Source: Linanthus parryae (taxonomy: Eukaryota; Streptophyta; Magnoliopsida; Ericales; Polemoniaceae). Taken from it: DNA of 64,000 bases. The notes beneath the pieces are model-generated. The model ran no database searches. It was given only the letters and a program-made list of their open reading frames with translations, and had not been told where the DNA came from. The stretch covers positions 66,324,991-66,388,990 of the forward strand of contig JALGPY010000003.1 of NCBI GenBank assembly GCA_023055425.1, given 5' to 3'. Of this stretch, positions 31,536 to 42,310 are shown in pieces. Each line of letters starts with the position of its first letter. The stretch's first letter is position 1. The position numbers and the translations under genes were made by a program.

Positions 31536-33121
31536 TGATAACGCCCAATTAGGGGTTATCTTTTAGCCTGATTTCACGAGTATTTGTGTCGGAATTAGCG
31601 GTTTTTGCCGGAAAATGCCTTAGAATGCCTCGGGAATCTAGAACGAGACGTTTATTTGTACTTGCTGGATTTCTGCTTATTTCTTGCTATATTTGGATAT
31701 GATCGCGGGTTTTCGTTTGTGTGGCCTTTTCAGGAACAGGTTCGGGAGGTGCATCGGGAAGCGTGCCGGGATCAAGCCGGGACCGTCTCGGGAAACGTGC
31801 ACAAGACCGAGACACGACGGAAACACGGAAAAGCAGAAGTACACCGAAGAGGCAAACCGGGAGCGTCAGGCAGAAGAGTGGGACCCAGGGGACCAGACCT
31901 GTCCCACCAAAGGACCAAGTGGGCCCCACCTAGCCCCCACGGCCTGCGTATATACGCAGCCCCTGCGTATATACGCAGGCAGTGAGGGTGGTGGAGGTTG
32001 TTGGTTGGGCCCTGGTTGCGTATATACGCAACCCTGCGTATATACGCAACCAGTTTTGACTTTTGGTCAAAGACGGTGGACCGATGGCAGATTCCGTAAT
32101 TTCGAGCACAAGCGTTTTCGGGAAACAGCACTATTTAAAGACTCGTCCAGACTCGTTTTGAAAAAGCACGGAGACACAGCACAATTCTCAGCACAACCGA
32201 AGGACAAGTCAGAGCATTCACGGAGAGCACGAAAGCGCGATTCGAGATTCGAAGACTTAGTTTGATTTTGTTCTCTCTCTTTATATTCAGAAACTGCGTT
32301 TTGTACTATGTCTAGTCGTAGCTAAACTTCTCACCTAGGTTCTCGGTGAACCTAGGGTTTCGTACTCAGATTTTATGATTACTACGTTTTATGGATTCAT
32401 GATGATTGTCTTAATTCAGCAAGTTGTATCTGTTATTCTGGTTTGATTATTATCGTATATGCATGATAGGATTGATCACCCAGGATTGCTATAGACCCGA
32501 GCTTGTAGGTGAAAACGTCAAGTTAGGGTTAGGAAGAAAAACCGGGATTCAGTACCTTACCCTGATAGACCGACCAGAGAAAGGGAGATAGGGCTAGCAT
32601 CGAAAGACGTGAGACCAACTGTTAGAGAATTTGACCCGGGCCATTCGGACAGGTTAGAAACCCTAACAGGATTAAGACCGAGACTGCAGATTTAGGCAGC
32701 TTAACAAGAATCCGAAAGTCTGCAGGATCGGGATTACGTGTGGAATCTGAAAAGTCACTGCACAACTGGTACGTTGCACAGATATCGAAACTGCTGAGTG
32801 TTTTCATAATCGAACGTAAAACTGAAATCTGTAGAAACCCTAGGGGATCCTGGAACCTAGTCTTCATTTATTATCGTTACAACAAATTCAGCTTATTTCA
32901 GAAAACAACACAAAACATATTTACGTTTACGTTTTTTAATTCTGTTTTTAGTTTAGTCACTATAATCACAACCTACTCCTCCTGGTTACTACTCTTGGAA
33001 AACCGAAACTGACAACGTAAGTAAACCCATAACAGTCCTCGTGGGAACGATAATCCGAGTCTAATTGCACCCGGTACTACGAGATTCGTACACTTGCGAT
33101 AGCACGTTAGTTTGCGCATCA
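31536..33121 (+). repeat. 3' LTR of G1
   Basis: 1586 bp, TGATAACGCC to GCGCATCA, followed by the CCCAC duplication. It carries four perfect palindromes (31945, 31964, 32017, 32035) in two pairs. The second pair is one inverted repeat with 17-bp arms around ACCC. Confidence 0.95.
31945..32048. repeat. Palindrome cluster in the G1 3' LTR
   Basis: Sites 31945-31958, 31964-31977, 32017-32030 and 32035-32048, all perfect TGCGTATATACGCA. Pair spacing is 19 and 18 bp. The TATA-like box follows at 32132. Confidence 0.9.
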
Positions 33122-33126
33122 CCCAC

Positions 33127-33500
33127 CATATTGGACATGGTGTAGTCCATGATGTGTCAAATGGATTTTCCGATATTGCTTTGTGGACATGCTATATTGA
33201 ATGCAGCTTTTACCATTAACCGTGTTCATCCAAATCATTCATGAAGTCACCATATCAGATATGGACTAGGAGGCGTCTAGTGTCGTTTATGAATATTTGG
33301 TTGCGACGTCTATGTAAAGTGTTTACTAACAAACAAGATCGGATGTGGGGTGGATAAGTGTAAGTTTTTGAGATAACCTAAGGAAACGAAGGGATATTAT
33401 TTCTACAATCCAACCGAGAACAAATTGTTTGTTGCTCGGACCAGTATGTTTCTAGAAAGAGATTTCGTATCTAAATAAGCCAGTGGGAGGACTGTAGAAC
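33127..33500 (+). pseudogene. Copia A1 integrase end, broken
   Basis: Resumes the integrase interrupted at 19499: an ILDMV-like start, AAFTINRVH, SRMNIWL-like and CDVYVK-like pieces in changing frames, then KETKGYYFYNPTENKLFVARTSMFLERDFVSK near 33380-33475. A2 has the same end but with a stop in place of the Lys after PTEN. Several stops; not functional. Confidence 0.8.
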
Positions 33501-35265
33501 TTGAAGAAATTCAAGAACCATAAAACACTGATTGTACGATGGAGCATGAGCAGGAACCACAAACTGTTGTGGAGCAACCTGTTCAAGTAACACAAGAACT
33601 CCGTAGGTCGAGTAGGGTACATCAGGAGCCAGAGAGGTATGGACTTCTCGTGACTGACCCCGGTGATGTACTAATCATGGATGATGAGCCTACTACCTAT
33701 GGAGAGGCCATGAAAGGGCCAGAATCAAAGAAGTGCCTTGAAACCATGAGAACCGAAATGGAATCCATGTATACCAACCAAGTATGGACTTTGGTGGAAC
33801 CACCCGAAGGGGCTCGGCCCATAGGGTGCAAGTGGGTCTTCAAGAAAAAGACCGACATGGATGGCAATGTGGTTGCCTACAAGGGTCAATTGGTGGAAAA
33901 AGAGTATAAACAGATTCATGGTATTGACTATGATGAAACCTTTTCCCAGTCGCAATGCCCGAATCCATTCAAATCCTACTTGCTATTTCAGCTTACTATG
34001 ACTATGAGATTTGACAGATGGATGTCAAAATAGCGTTTCTTTATGAAAACCTCCTTGAGGATGTGTACATGACACAACCAGAGGGTTTTGAGGATCTAGA
34101 TTATGGCAACAAAGTCTGTAAGCTACAACGATCCATTTATAGATTGAAGAAAGCTTCTAGGAGTTGGAATCGAAGTTTTGATGACGCGGTAAGAGAGTTC
34201 GCTTCATCAAGAATGAAGATGAGCCTTGTGTCTACAAGTAGGTTAGTGGGATTTTTGTTTTGTTTCTGGTCTCGTATTTGGATGACATACTACTCATTGA
34301 AAACGACATTCCAACCTTGCAAATTTTTTAAAGATTGGCTAGGAAAGTTTTTCGCAATAAAGTACTTTGGAGATTCAGCTTATATAATTAGTATGAAGAT
34401 CTATAGTGATAGATCTAGGAAGTTTCTCAGCCTAAGCCAAAGTACATATATAGACAAGGTGTTGAAACGGTTCAACATGCAAGAATCGATGAAAGGATTC
34501 TTGCCCATGTCGCATGGAGTCACCCTTTCGAAGGCTGACTGTCCCTCCAATCAGATTGAGAAGGACCGCATGAGTAGGGTTCCCTATGCGTGCGCCATAG
34601 GGTCCATCACGTACGCCATGGTGTGTACTAGACCAGATGTGTCATACGCGTTGAGTATGGAAAGCAGATAGCAGTCCAATTCGGGTGAGAGTCACTGGAT
34701 TGCTGTCATGAACATCCTTAAGTAATTGAGAAGAACTAAGGACGCGTTCTTGATATTTGGAGGTGAGGAAGAACTCAGTTTAATTGGTTAAACTGACGTG
34801 AGCTTCCAAACCGACAAGGATGACTATAGATCGCAGTCAGGCTATGTGTTTTGTCTGAATGGACGAGTTGTGAGCTGGAAGAGTTCCAAGCAAGAGACAG
34901 TTTTTGATTCTACAACTGAAGCTGAGTACATTGATGTTGTAGGCGCAGCAAAGAAGGCTGTTTGCATAAAGAAGTTTATCGCTGAGCTTGGTGTGGTTCC
35001 TAGAATTGTGGATCCCATAGCGTTGTATTGAGACAACACCATGGAAGTCGCACAATCCAAGGAAACGAGGTCACACCAGAAGTCCAAGCATGTACTTAGG
35101 AGATTCCATCTTATTCGAGAAATGATCGAAAGAGGAGATATGAAGATACGCAAGATTCCAACGGATGATAATTTTTGAGATCCACTCACAAAGCTGCTCA
35201 TTCAGCGAAAGCTTGAGAGACACACTAGATCTATAGGCATACGAGATGCACCATATTTGCTCTAG
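33501..35265 (+). pseudogene. Copia A1 reverse transcriptase and RNase H, broken
   Basis: RT pieces: RSSRVHQEPERYGLLVTD, GARPIGCKWVFKKKTDMDG and YKQIHGIDYDETFS (33539-34000), then after a shift MDVKIAFLYENLLEDVYM and KLQRSIYRLKKASRSWN (34018-34671). The YVDD box is in a damaged stretch near 34280. RNase H: SQSGYVFCLNGRVVSWK and STTEAEYIDVVGAAK (34798-35031), then KHVLRRFHLI. It ends at the TAG at 35263-35265. There are at least four frame changes or stops. It is useful as an outgroup: it keeps the RT segment deleted in A2. Confidence 0.85.
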
Positions 35266-35270
35266 GGAAA

Positions 35271-35278
35271 GTGTGAGA
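35271..35278 (+). other. Polypurine tract of A1, decayed
   Basis: GTGTGAGA stands where A0 and A2 have GTGGGAGA, before the 3' LTR. Confidence 0.65.
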
Positions 35279-35279
35279 C

Positions 35280-36664
35280 GTTTGGAATAGGTTCCCGAGA
35301 GGCAATCTATATTTAGTAGGAACATTTTTTTGGCTGTAATATTCATTTGATATTTATGGAGATATTTAATATAATGAAGTCCGTAGATGAAAATGTCTCG
35401 TTTATCTTAAATATCCCTAGTACATTATATTGATTAACAGGACAATCACTATAGACTAGTATGTGGGTAGATTAATATGGGTATATCAAGTCTGACACAT
35501 GGGTGTGCATTAGGGGCAATGGCATATTGGATTGAGCCACAACGAGAAGACTACATTAGATTATGTCAAAGTCACAAGTGCTAATGGTATTGTAATCCTT
35601 AGACTTGAAGTCGCTAAATACTCTAGTTGTGAAATATCATGCTTTGATATTATCAAATGTTGCGCCTTAACCAGGTAACTATAAAAACAATTATCGGGCA
35701 TGATAGGAAGCAAGCTGAGAGATGGTAGTGATGTAGAAGGGATTTGTCCCACCCACATAATGGGAGAAAACATCTACGGGACACTTGATGGATGGTGCTT
35801 ATAGAATGACTGGCCAGACTCAGATAAATTAATATGGGATATTGATGTTATCTGCATGGATAAGCATATAGCCAGGATCGAGAAACTGTGGATCAGATAT
35901 ACAAGTGTGACAATTATGTCTCGTGTCCAATCCGGATATGGATACAAAGGGATAATACAATACAATAACATTGGGTACAATGTTTGTCAGATCACTGACT
36001 ATTTCTATTAGTTGGGTGACATAGATGTGTTTCTAGATACCGCTCTATGTTAGTAATAGTTACTACCAACTAAGTAGAAACCTATGGGGTCACACACCAT
36101 ATGGATTAAACAAGATATGAGCATTAATTAGTAGGAATAATTAATAGGATCTGGACACAACCACAAGCAAAGTTAGTAGGACTAATTTTCAAGGTGGACT
36201 AATCGGTGTATGGACATGATTAGTATTGGGGAAATGATGTAGTAAATAAGGAGTTTATTAAGTATATAAAGACATCCTAGCTTGTTATTTTCTCATAAGA
36301 GATTTATCATTGAGAGAACATAGAAAAGCAAGGAGAGAGACAATTAAGGGTTCGGCACCCTACCCGTCCGCCACCTCCAAGTCGTCGACCCCATTTGTGA
36401 CGCGCGGCTCTTGTTGCTTCATTTTGCGTGATATCTTGCCTCCTTCTTCCGTTTCTAGCACTACACGTGGAGAAGGTTTCCATCTGCGATCCATAGGTGT
36501 GGATACTCGTAGAGACGGAGACACCATTCTTCGTAGTGATCACACAAACTGAGGTATTATTTTACCTTTATCATGTTATGATTGCTTGCATGCGATCCTT
36601 GGAGGGATTTGATCAGGATAATAGTTTAGTTATTGCGCTGCGTAAGCTGCATCAAAACCCTACA
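35280..36664 (+). repeat. 3' LTR of Copia A1
   Basis: 1385 bp; the start has decayed (GTTTGGAATAGG for TGTTGGAATAGG) and the end is CCCTACA. GTTAT follows at 36665-36669. It keeps a TATA box (about 36261-36269) and lacks the MITE found in the 5' LTR. Confidence 0.9.
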
Positions 36665-36669
36665 GTTAT
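36665..36669. repeat. Target site duplication GTTAT, right (Copia A1)
   Basis: Matches 2822-2826. Confidence 0.9.
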
Positions 36670-36832
36670 TACATTTGCTGACGACCTGCCGACTGTCTTA
36701 TTCTATGATTAGAATTTTTGTCGGCGAACATTTCGCCCACCCTCTTTCGTCGTTAAAAATATGTGTCGACGAGTTTGATTGTCGTTTTCTTATTTAAGCC
36801 AACTATTTTGTATTCGTCTTTTTGTCTTAGTG
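36670..36832. mobile_element. CACTA-like subterminal region, right part, with possible terminus
   Basis: It continues the GTCG-rich stretch from 2620-2826 after A1 is removed (GCTGACGACC, GTCGGCGAAC, TCGTCGTTAAA, GTGTCGACGAG, TTGTCGTTTTC). It ends in TTTTTGTCTTAGTG, the inverse of CACTAAGACAAAAA, a plausible CACTA terminus at 36832. A 3-bp duplication cannot be tested without the other end. Confidence 0.35.
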
Positions 36833-37049
36833 TAGCATTGTTTCTTGGTGTAACTTTATTAAAACGACTAACTTACTCGTCAGGATCTAACTTTGCTTAC
36901 TATCATGCTCGTCGTGTTATTATTTGGTCTTCTTCAAAGATGACTAATTATGTAGTCACCTATCTCAAACGATTTAGGCCTGAAAAAGTAACCTCTTGAT
37001 TATGTTTTCATAATCAACAACACAACAATAATACATGTTCATACAAAGA
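36833..37049. other. Unassigned AT-rich stretch
   Basis: Sequence between the possible CACTA end and the start of B2 homology at about 37050. I see no gene or repeat I recognise. Confidence 0.3.
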
Positions 37050-37208
37050 TGAATGAAGTGGTTGCTGATGTACATGCTGAGAATGTAGAAGCACATGATG
37101 AGAATGTGGATGAACAAGCTAACCATTTGGAAGAGCAAGATGAGATTTGTGAAGAATCAAATTCATAAACAACATAGGAAGAGCAAGTGGAGACTGGGGA
37201 AAAAGGCA
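37050..37208 (+). pseudogene. B2 third-ORF tail, displaced to the 5' side
   Basis: Reads EVVADVHAENVEAHDENVDEQ and then EEQVETGEKGKVK, matching the acidic-basic tail of the B1 third ORF (EVVADVEVDKEAENVEAH, EEHVKTEDNGKGKA). It carries an in-frame stop near 37166. It lies upstream of gag, out of its normal place. Confidence 0.7.
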
Positions 37209-38940
37209 AGGTAAAGATTAAACAATCTTGTGACAGTGTGTAATGTTGGTGATGGAGGATTCTCACAGGGAAGAGCTGTAAGCAGACCTCCACTGTTCTG
37301 TGGTTATAATTGTGTGCATTGGAAGGCATTAATGAAAATGTTCATCATAGATCAGGACATGGAACTGTGGTCAATTGTTGTGAATGGTCCCAATATATTC
37401 TATACTACCTCTGATGGAATCAGGATTGTCAAACCAAAAGAATATCTCTCAGTTACTGAACTGGAAAAGGTATCAAAGAATTAAAACTTTGAACATATTA
37501 TATTGTGCTCTTAATGCAGATGCGTTCAATAGAATATCAAACTGCAAGAGTGTAAAGGAGATCCGGGACAAATTGACTGTTACTTATGAAGGAACTAGCC
37601 AAGTCATGCAGAAAAAAATTAATATCTTTACGGGGCAGTATGAACTATTCAAGATGAGTTCTGATGAATCCATCAAGGACATGTTCAAGAGGTTTACTGA
37701 TATTGTGAACAACTTGGAATCTTTTGGAAAGACTTTCTCAAATGAAGAAAAAGTCAGAAAGATCTTAAGGAGTTTTCAAAAATCCAAGTGGGAACCAAAG
37801 ACAATTGTAATTGAGGAAGCACATGATTAAAGTGTTTTAGAGCTATATGATTTGCAAGACAAGCTGCTCACTCATGAGATTTCAATGAAGGAAGTAGATG
37901 GTGACATGACTGACAACATCAAGAGCCTGGAACTCAAGGCAAAGTATAATGAAAATATCAAAGCCTTGAACGGGAGGATGATGATGATGATGATTAGGCC
38001 TTAGCCTTGATCTCCAAATCCTTCGCTAGAATCTTGAAAAAGAAAAAGAGCTTTGGAAACAAGGACTATAACAAGGACAAATCCAGATCCTCAAGTAGCA
38101 AGGATCAGAGAGGTAAATCTTCTTCACATGCCTAAAGTAATGAATTTCTTTGAATGTGGTGATGCTTATCATTTGGTAAGAGATTTTCCACAAAATAAGA
38201 AAAACAGGCAATTTCATAAAAAGAAAAATGACTGTAGAAGGAAGAAAGCAATGGTGGCTTCATGGAGTGATTCTGATTCTTCAACAGACTCAGATTATGA
38301 TGATGAACAGGCCAATCTTTACTTAATGGCTGAGCATGAAGAAGAAAAAGGCTCAATAAGGATATTGAAGAAATGGTAAAGAATCTTCTTGCTAGTCCTT
38401 CTGATATTTTGCCTGAAATCCTCAAAAGTATGTTTTTGAATGAGGAAAGTTATAGGAGTGAGATTGATTCTTTGAAAATAAAGTTTCATGAGAAGGCCAA
38501 GGAGAATTTAGATTTGATCTTTCAAAACAGGAGTCTTGAAGAAACTAAGCTGAAAATTTTTAGTGACTTCAAAGCCTTGGAAAACAGATTCAAAGCTTTG
38601 AAAGCACAAGTCAAAGACGTTGTTCATCAAAACTATCTTTTAACTGATAAGTATCTTGATTTAAAGAATCATTCAAATGATTTAGAACAACAACAAACTT
38701 CTTTGTCTGAGAAGTTTCAAGAATCTAAGAAGATCTTATCAACCTTTGCTGGCTCAAAAAACAAGCTTAATCTCATGCTTGGAGGAAGTGTGCATTCAGT
38801 TTACAAAAGTGGAATTGGTTATAATCCAAATGTTCCAAAAAAAGAACCAAACCACATTTGTTAAATCTGGAAGCAGACATTCTCCAAAATGTCATTACTG
38901 TGGAAAAATTGGACATATTAAGTTCACTTTCCCCCTTAGA
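37209..38940 (+). pseudogene. B2 gag, broken
   Basis: Gag with RPPLFCGYNCVHWKALMKMFI, DELTVTYEGTSQV-like and ESIKDMFKRFTDIVNNLES, EEKVRKILRSFQKSKWEPK, a first knuckle (FFECGDAYHLVRDF, first Cys lost), the coiled-coil-like FKALENRFKALKAQVKDV and a second knuckle (CHYCGKIGHIKFTF, last Cys lost). Frame changes lie near 37480, 37830, 38040, 38375 and 38860. Against B1 each knuckle has lost different ligands, so the parent Gag had two CX2CX4HX4C-type knuckles. Confidence 0.8.
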
Positions 38941-39111
38941 AGGAAAGAACCTCACATATTGAGAACACATATACTTATCTGATTAAGGGACAAGTGAGAC
39001 AGATTTGGGATTCCAAAAGGAATCAGACCACCTAACATGGTTGATTTTGAGTATGAAGCCAAATTCTACACTTGGTCTAATAGCCTGTTAAGGCATTGAT
39101 TGAATTTTGCA

Positions 39112-40020
39112 GGATGTCACCAAAGCTTTGAAGGATCAAAAAAATGGATATTGGACAGTGGTTGTTCCAGGAATATGAGTTGAAAGAAATATCTATTCAC
39201 TGATCTTAAAGTGCAATCTGGAGGAACAATCACACTTGGTGACAAACCTAAATGCAATATAATTGGAATTGGGAGTATCGGTAATGATTTTGCGAGTTCA
39301 ATTTCTGATGTTTATTTGGTTGAAGGTTTAAAGTATAATTTGCTTAGTATATCTCAGTTATGTGATAGAGGTAACAAAGTTGTTTTTGATAAGGAGAAAT
39401 ATGTGGTGCAAGATGAGAAATCTGGAAATTCCATACTCACTGTCTCTAGGTCACATAATGTTTATGCTTTATGTACTAGAAAAGTTGCAGGTGAAAATCT
39501 GAAGTGTCTCAAAGCTTTGAAGTAAGTCTCAATTTGGCATAGAAAGCATTGTCATATAAGCATGCATACAATGAATTTGATCAGCTTGATTTTGATTTAT
39601 TTTGTGCAAAGCATGGCATCTCACACAACTTTTCCGCACCTAGAAATCCTCAGCAGAATGGAGTCGTTGAGAGGAAAAATAGGACACTGGAAGACATGTC
39701 TAGAACCATGCTACTTGAAAGTATTTGCCAAAGTATCTTGGGCAGAATTTGTTAACACTGCCAACTATGTGCTGAATAGATGTTTGATTAGACCTATTTT
39801 GAAGAAAAATCCTTACGAGTTTTTCAAAGGTAGAAAGCCAAGTGTTTCTTATTTTAAGCCTTTTCGTTGTACTTGTTATGTGCATAATAATGGCAAGGAT
39901 AATCTTGGAAAATTTGATGGTAGAAGTGATGAAGGTGTATTTCTCGGTAATTCTCAAACTAGCAAAGATATAGAGTTTTCAATAAGAGAACTAAGATTGT
40001 ATAGGAGAGTATTCATGTGA
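39112..40020 (+). pseudogene. B2 protease and integrase, broken and shortened
   Basis: Protease: WILDSGCSRNMS-like near 39150 (catalytic DSG), then TITLGDKPKCNIIGIGSIG and YNLLSISQLCDRGNK (39211-39525). Between about 39545 and 39575 the zinc-binding part and the first catalytic Asp segment of the integrase, present in B1 (12555-12950), are missing: the homology jumps from AWHRKH-like to NEFDQLDFDLFCAKHGI. The Glu region (NGVVERKNRTLEDMSRTMLLES) and the C-terminus (YVLNRCLIRPILKKNPYEFF) follow. A deletion of roughly 0.4 kb relative to B1 is implied. Confidence 0.8.
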
Positions 40021-41871
40021 TTTTTGATGAAAGTACTGATGATTCCTTGAATAATTACGAGGCAGATGATGATTATGAGAAAGAAAAAAGAAGCAAAACT
40101 AACTTGTAGGAACAGTCGAAAGAATCTCAAGGCCTTGAACATCCTGCTGAGCCAAAATCTCAAATCCTTGAGACAGGAATTGACAGAACACAAATTGCTC
40201 CTTCTACTGCATCAAGTTCTCAAGGGATTGAAAATATTACTGTAGAACTAGAACCCTGGACACCTAGGAAGAGGTTCAAGTATTTTTCAGCTCATCCAAC
40301 AGACAATATCATCTCAGATCCAACAACTGGTACACAGACCAGAGGACAGTTAAGAAACCTTTGTGCATTCAGGGCCTTTGTATCCATTAATGAACCTAAG
40401 AATGCAAAGGAGGAATTAGAAGATGCAAATTGGATCATTGCAATGCAGAATGAGCTTAATGAGTTTGAAAGGAATAAGTTTTGGAGCTTGGTTCCTAGGC
40501 CAAAGACACAATCATTGATTGGAACCAGATGAGTGTTCAGAAACAAGCTTGATGAAAATGGTAAGGTTGTGAGAAAAAATGCCATACTTGTGGCACAGAA
40601 TATAATCACGAAGAAGGAAATGATTATGGGAGAAATTTTCTCATGTTTCCAGGTTAGAAGCTACCAGAATACTTCTTTCATTTGCATCCCATAAACACAT
40701 AAACCTTTTTCAAATGGATGTCAAATGTGCTTTCTTAAATGGTTATTTACAAGAAGAACTATATGTTGCTCAACCATTTTGTTTTGAATATGACAATTTC
40801 CCTGATCATGTTTACAAACTAAACAAAGCTCTTTATGGCCTTAAGCAAGCTCCAAGGGCTTGGTATGACAGACTCTCAAAGTTTTTACTTGAAAATGGTT
40901 TTAAGAGAGGTCTAGTCGACAAAACTCTATTTATTAAGAATCATGAAAAGGATTTGTTAGTAGTACCGATATATGTTGATGATAAACTATTTGGTAATAC
41001 TAATGATGCTCTTTCAAAAGAGTTTGCAAGTCTAATGTGCGGGGAAATTGAAATGAGCTTAATGGGAGAATTGAATTTCTTTCGTGGACTTCATGTACAT
41101 TAAATGAAGAAAGGAATATATGTACAAGGTAAAAAAGGCCCCTATGAGTTCATCATTATCCTTATACAAGGATATAAGTGGTAAGAGTGTGAATAAAAAG
41201 GATTACAGAGGTATGATTGGTTCACTATTGTATCTAACTGCTAGTAGACCATATATTATTTTTAGTGTCTGTATGTGTGCAAGATTTCAAGAAGATCGTA
41301 AGGAAAATCATTTGATTGTTGTTAAAATGATTTTCAGATATTTGAATGGAACCAAAGACTTGGGGCCTAGGTATCCAAGAAGAACTAATTTCTTGTTGAG
41401 TGGTTATTCAGATGCACACTTTGCAGGCTACAAAATAGACAGAAAGAGTACTTCTGGGTGTTGCCAATTTCTTGGTTCATCACTTATTAGTTGGCATTCA
41501 AAGAAGCAGAATTCAGTAGCCTTGTCAACTGCAGAAGCTGAATACATTGCAGCTCGTGCTTGTTGTTCACAAGTACTATGGATTGCTCAACAATTAAGAG
41601 ATTTTGGATATGAATTCAGAAATGTGTCTATCAACTGTGACAATACAAGTGTCATTTCAATATCAAAGAATCCAGTGTAGCATTCCAGAACTAAGCATAT
41701 TGATGTAAGACATCATTTCATAAGAGATCGTGCTGAGAAAGGTGATGTATCTTTATCTTTTTTTTAAATTCTATGCAAATAGCTGATATTTTCACTAAAC
41801 CTTTACCAGATGAGAGGTTTACATCCCTAAGGCTTGAATTGGGTATGTTAATTAAGGATTCATTGGTTTAG
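40021..41871 (+). pseudogene. B2 reverse transcriptase and RNase H, broken
   Basis: RT: FVSINEPKNAKEELEDANWI, FWSLVPRPKTQSLIGTR, MDVKCAFLNGYLQEELYVAQP, YKLNKALYGLKQAPRAWYD and YVDD near 40970. RNase H (41120-41680): ASRPYIIFSVCMCARFQ, RKSTSGCCQFLGSSLISWHS, STAEAEYIAARACCSQVLW, then after a stop TKHIDVRHHFIRDRAEKGD. This copy keeps the RNase H C-terminus that B1 lost. Several stops and shifts; not functional. Confidence 0.85.
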
Positions 41872-42310
41872 AGGGAGTATTAGTTCTTATATGTATTATG
41901 TGTGAAAATCTCAAAGCCTTGAGATCAAACTTTGTTAGCCTTGAAAGTATGCTTCAAAGCTTTGAAGTTTTCTGGCAGCCTTGAAATTTCTCAAAGCTTT
42001 GGGCCACTGTTTCAAGCTTCGATGAACATGCTGTGTAATTTTATTCAAAAAATTGGATCAAGAAATATTTTGTAGTATCTTCTAGATAATTACAGAATAT
42101 TTTAAATGTTCAAGATTTGTTCAAAATATCCCAAAAATATCTCAGAATATCTTTAAAGATTTTATTTTGCATGCAATCCTATTTTGCGTCCAAATCTTCT
42201 ACCTACTTAAGCCAACTTCAGGGCATTTTTTCTCATTCTTAATCTCTTTTTCACCGTCTCTATCTATCTCTTCCTATTTCGCTCTAAACCCTCTGAAAAC
42301 CCTAAACCCA
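41872..42310 (+). promoter_or_regulatory. B2 spacer between pol and third ORF
   Basis: It contains a run of family palindromes (CTCAAAGCCTTGAG near 41908, CTTCAAAGCTTTGAAG near 41951, CTCAAAGCTTTGGG near 41990), then a CT-rich tract (about 42228-42272) and AAACCCTAAACCC (42297-42309) just before the ORF3 ATG at 42311. B1 has the same order with a deletion at its left side. Confidence 0.5.

Larger units (their letters stand above)
19500..33121 (+). mobile_element. Athila-type Gypsy element G1, nearly intact
   Basis: This 13.6-kb Ty3/Gypsy element has both LTRs, a tRNA-Asp primer site, a gag-pol frame with one 1-nt lesion, a third ORF, a long 3' noncoding region, a PPT and a perfect target duplication. 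The pol sequence ([26 protein letters not shown]) and the tRNA-Asp PBS place it in the Athila clade. By eye the LTRs differ at roughly 20 sites plus two indels in about 1590 bp, so it is recent. It sits in the integrase of the much older Copia A1. Confidence 0.95.
2827..36664 (+). mobile_element. Copia family A, copy A1, with nested insertions
   Basis: A single Ty1/Copia element has been expanded to 33.8 kb by later insertions. Its parts are the 5' LTR 2827-4371, PBS 4373-4386, leader to 7305 and decayed gag-pol in three pieces (7306-8713, 19136-19499, 33127-35265), then the 3' LTR 35280-36664, all flanked by GTTAT. Subtracting the MITE, solo LTR, B1, G1 and their target duplications leaves about 8.3 kb, a normal Copia size. 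Coding is broken by many stops and frameshifts and the LTRs differ clearly, so this is the oldest dated insertion in the window. Confidence 0.93.

Noticed and set aside
19909..32048. TATATA inside the G1 palindromes as TATA boxes
   Set aside because: The word is part of a symmetric motif present many times and on both sides of ORF3; TATTTAAA downstream is a better core-promoter candidate.
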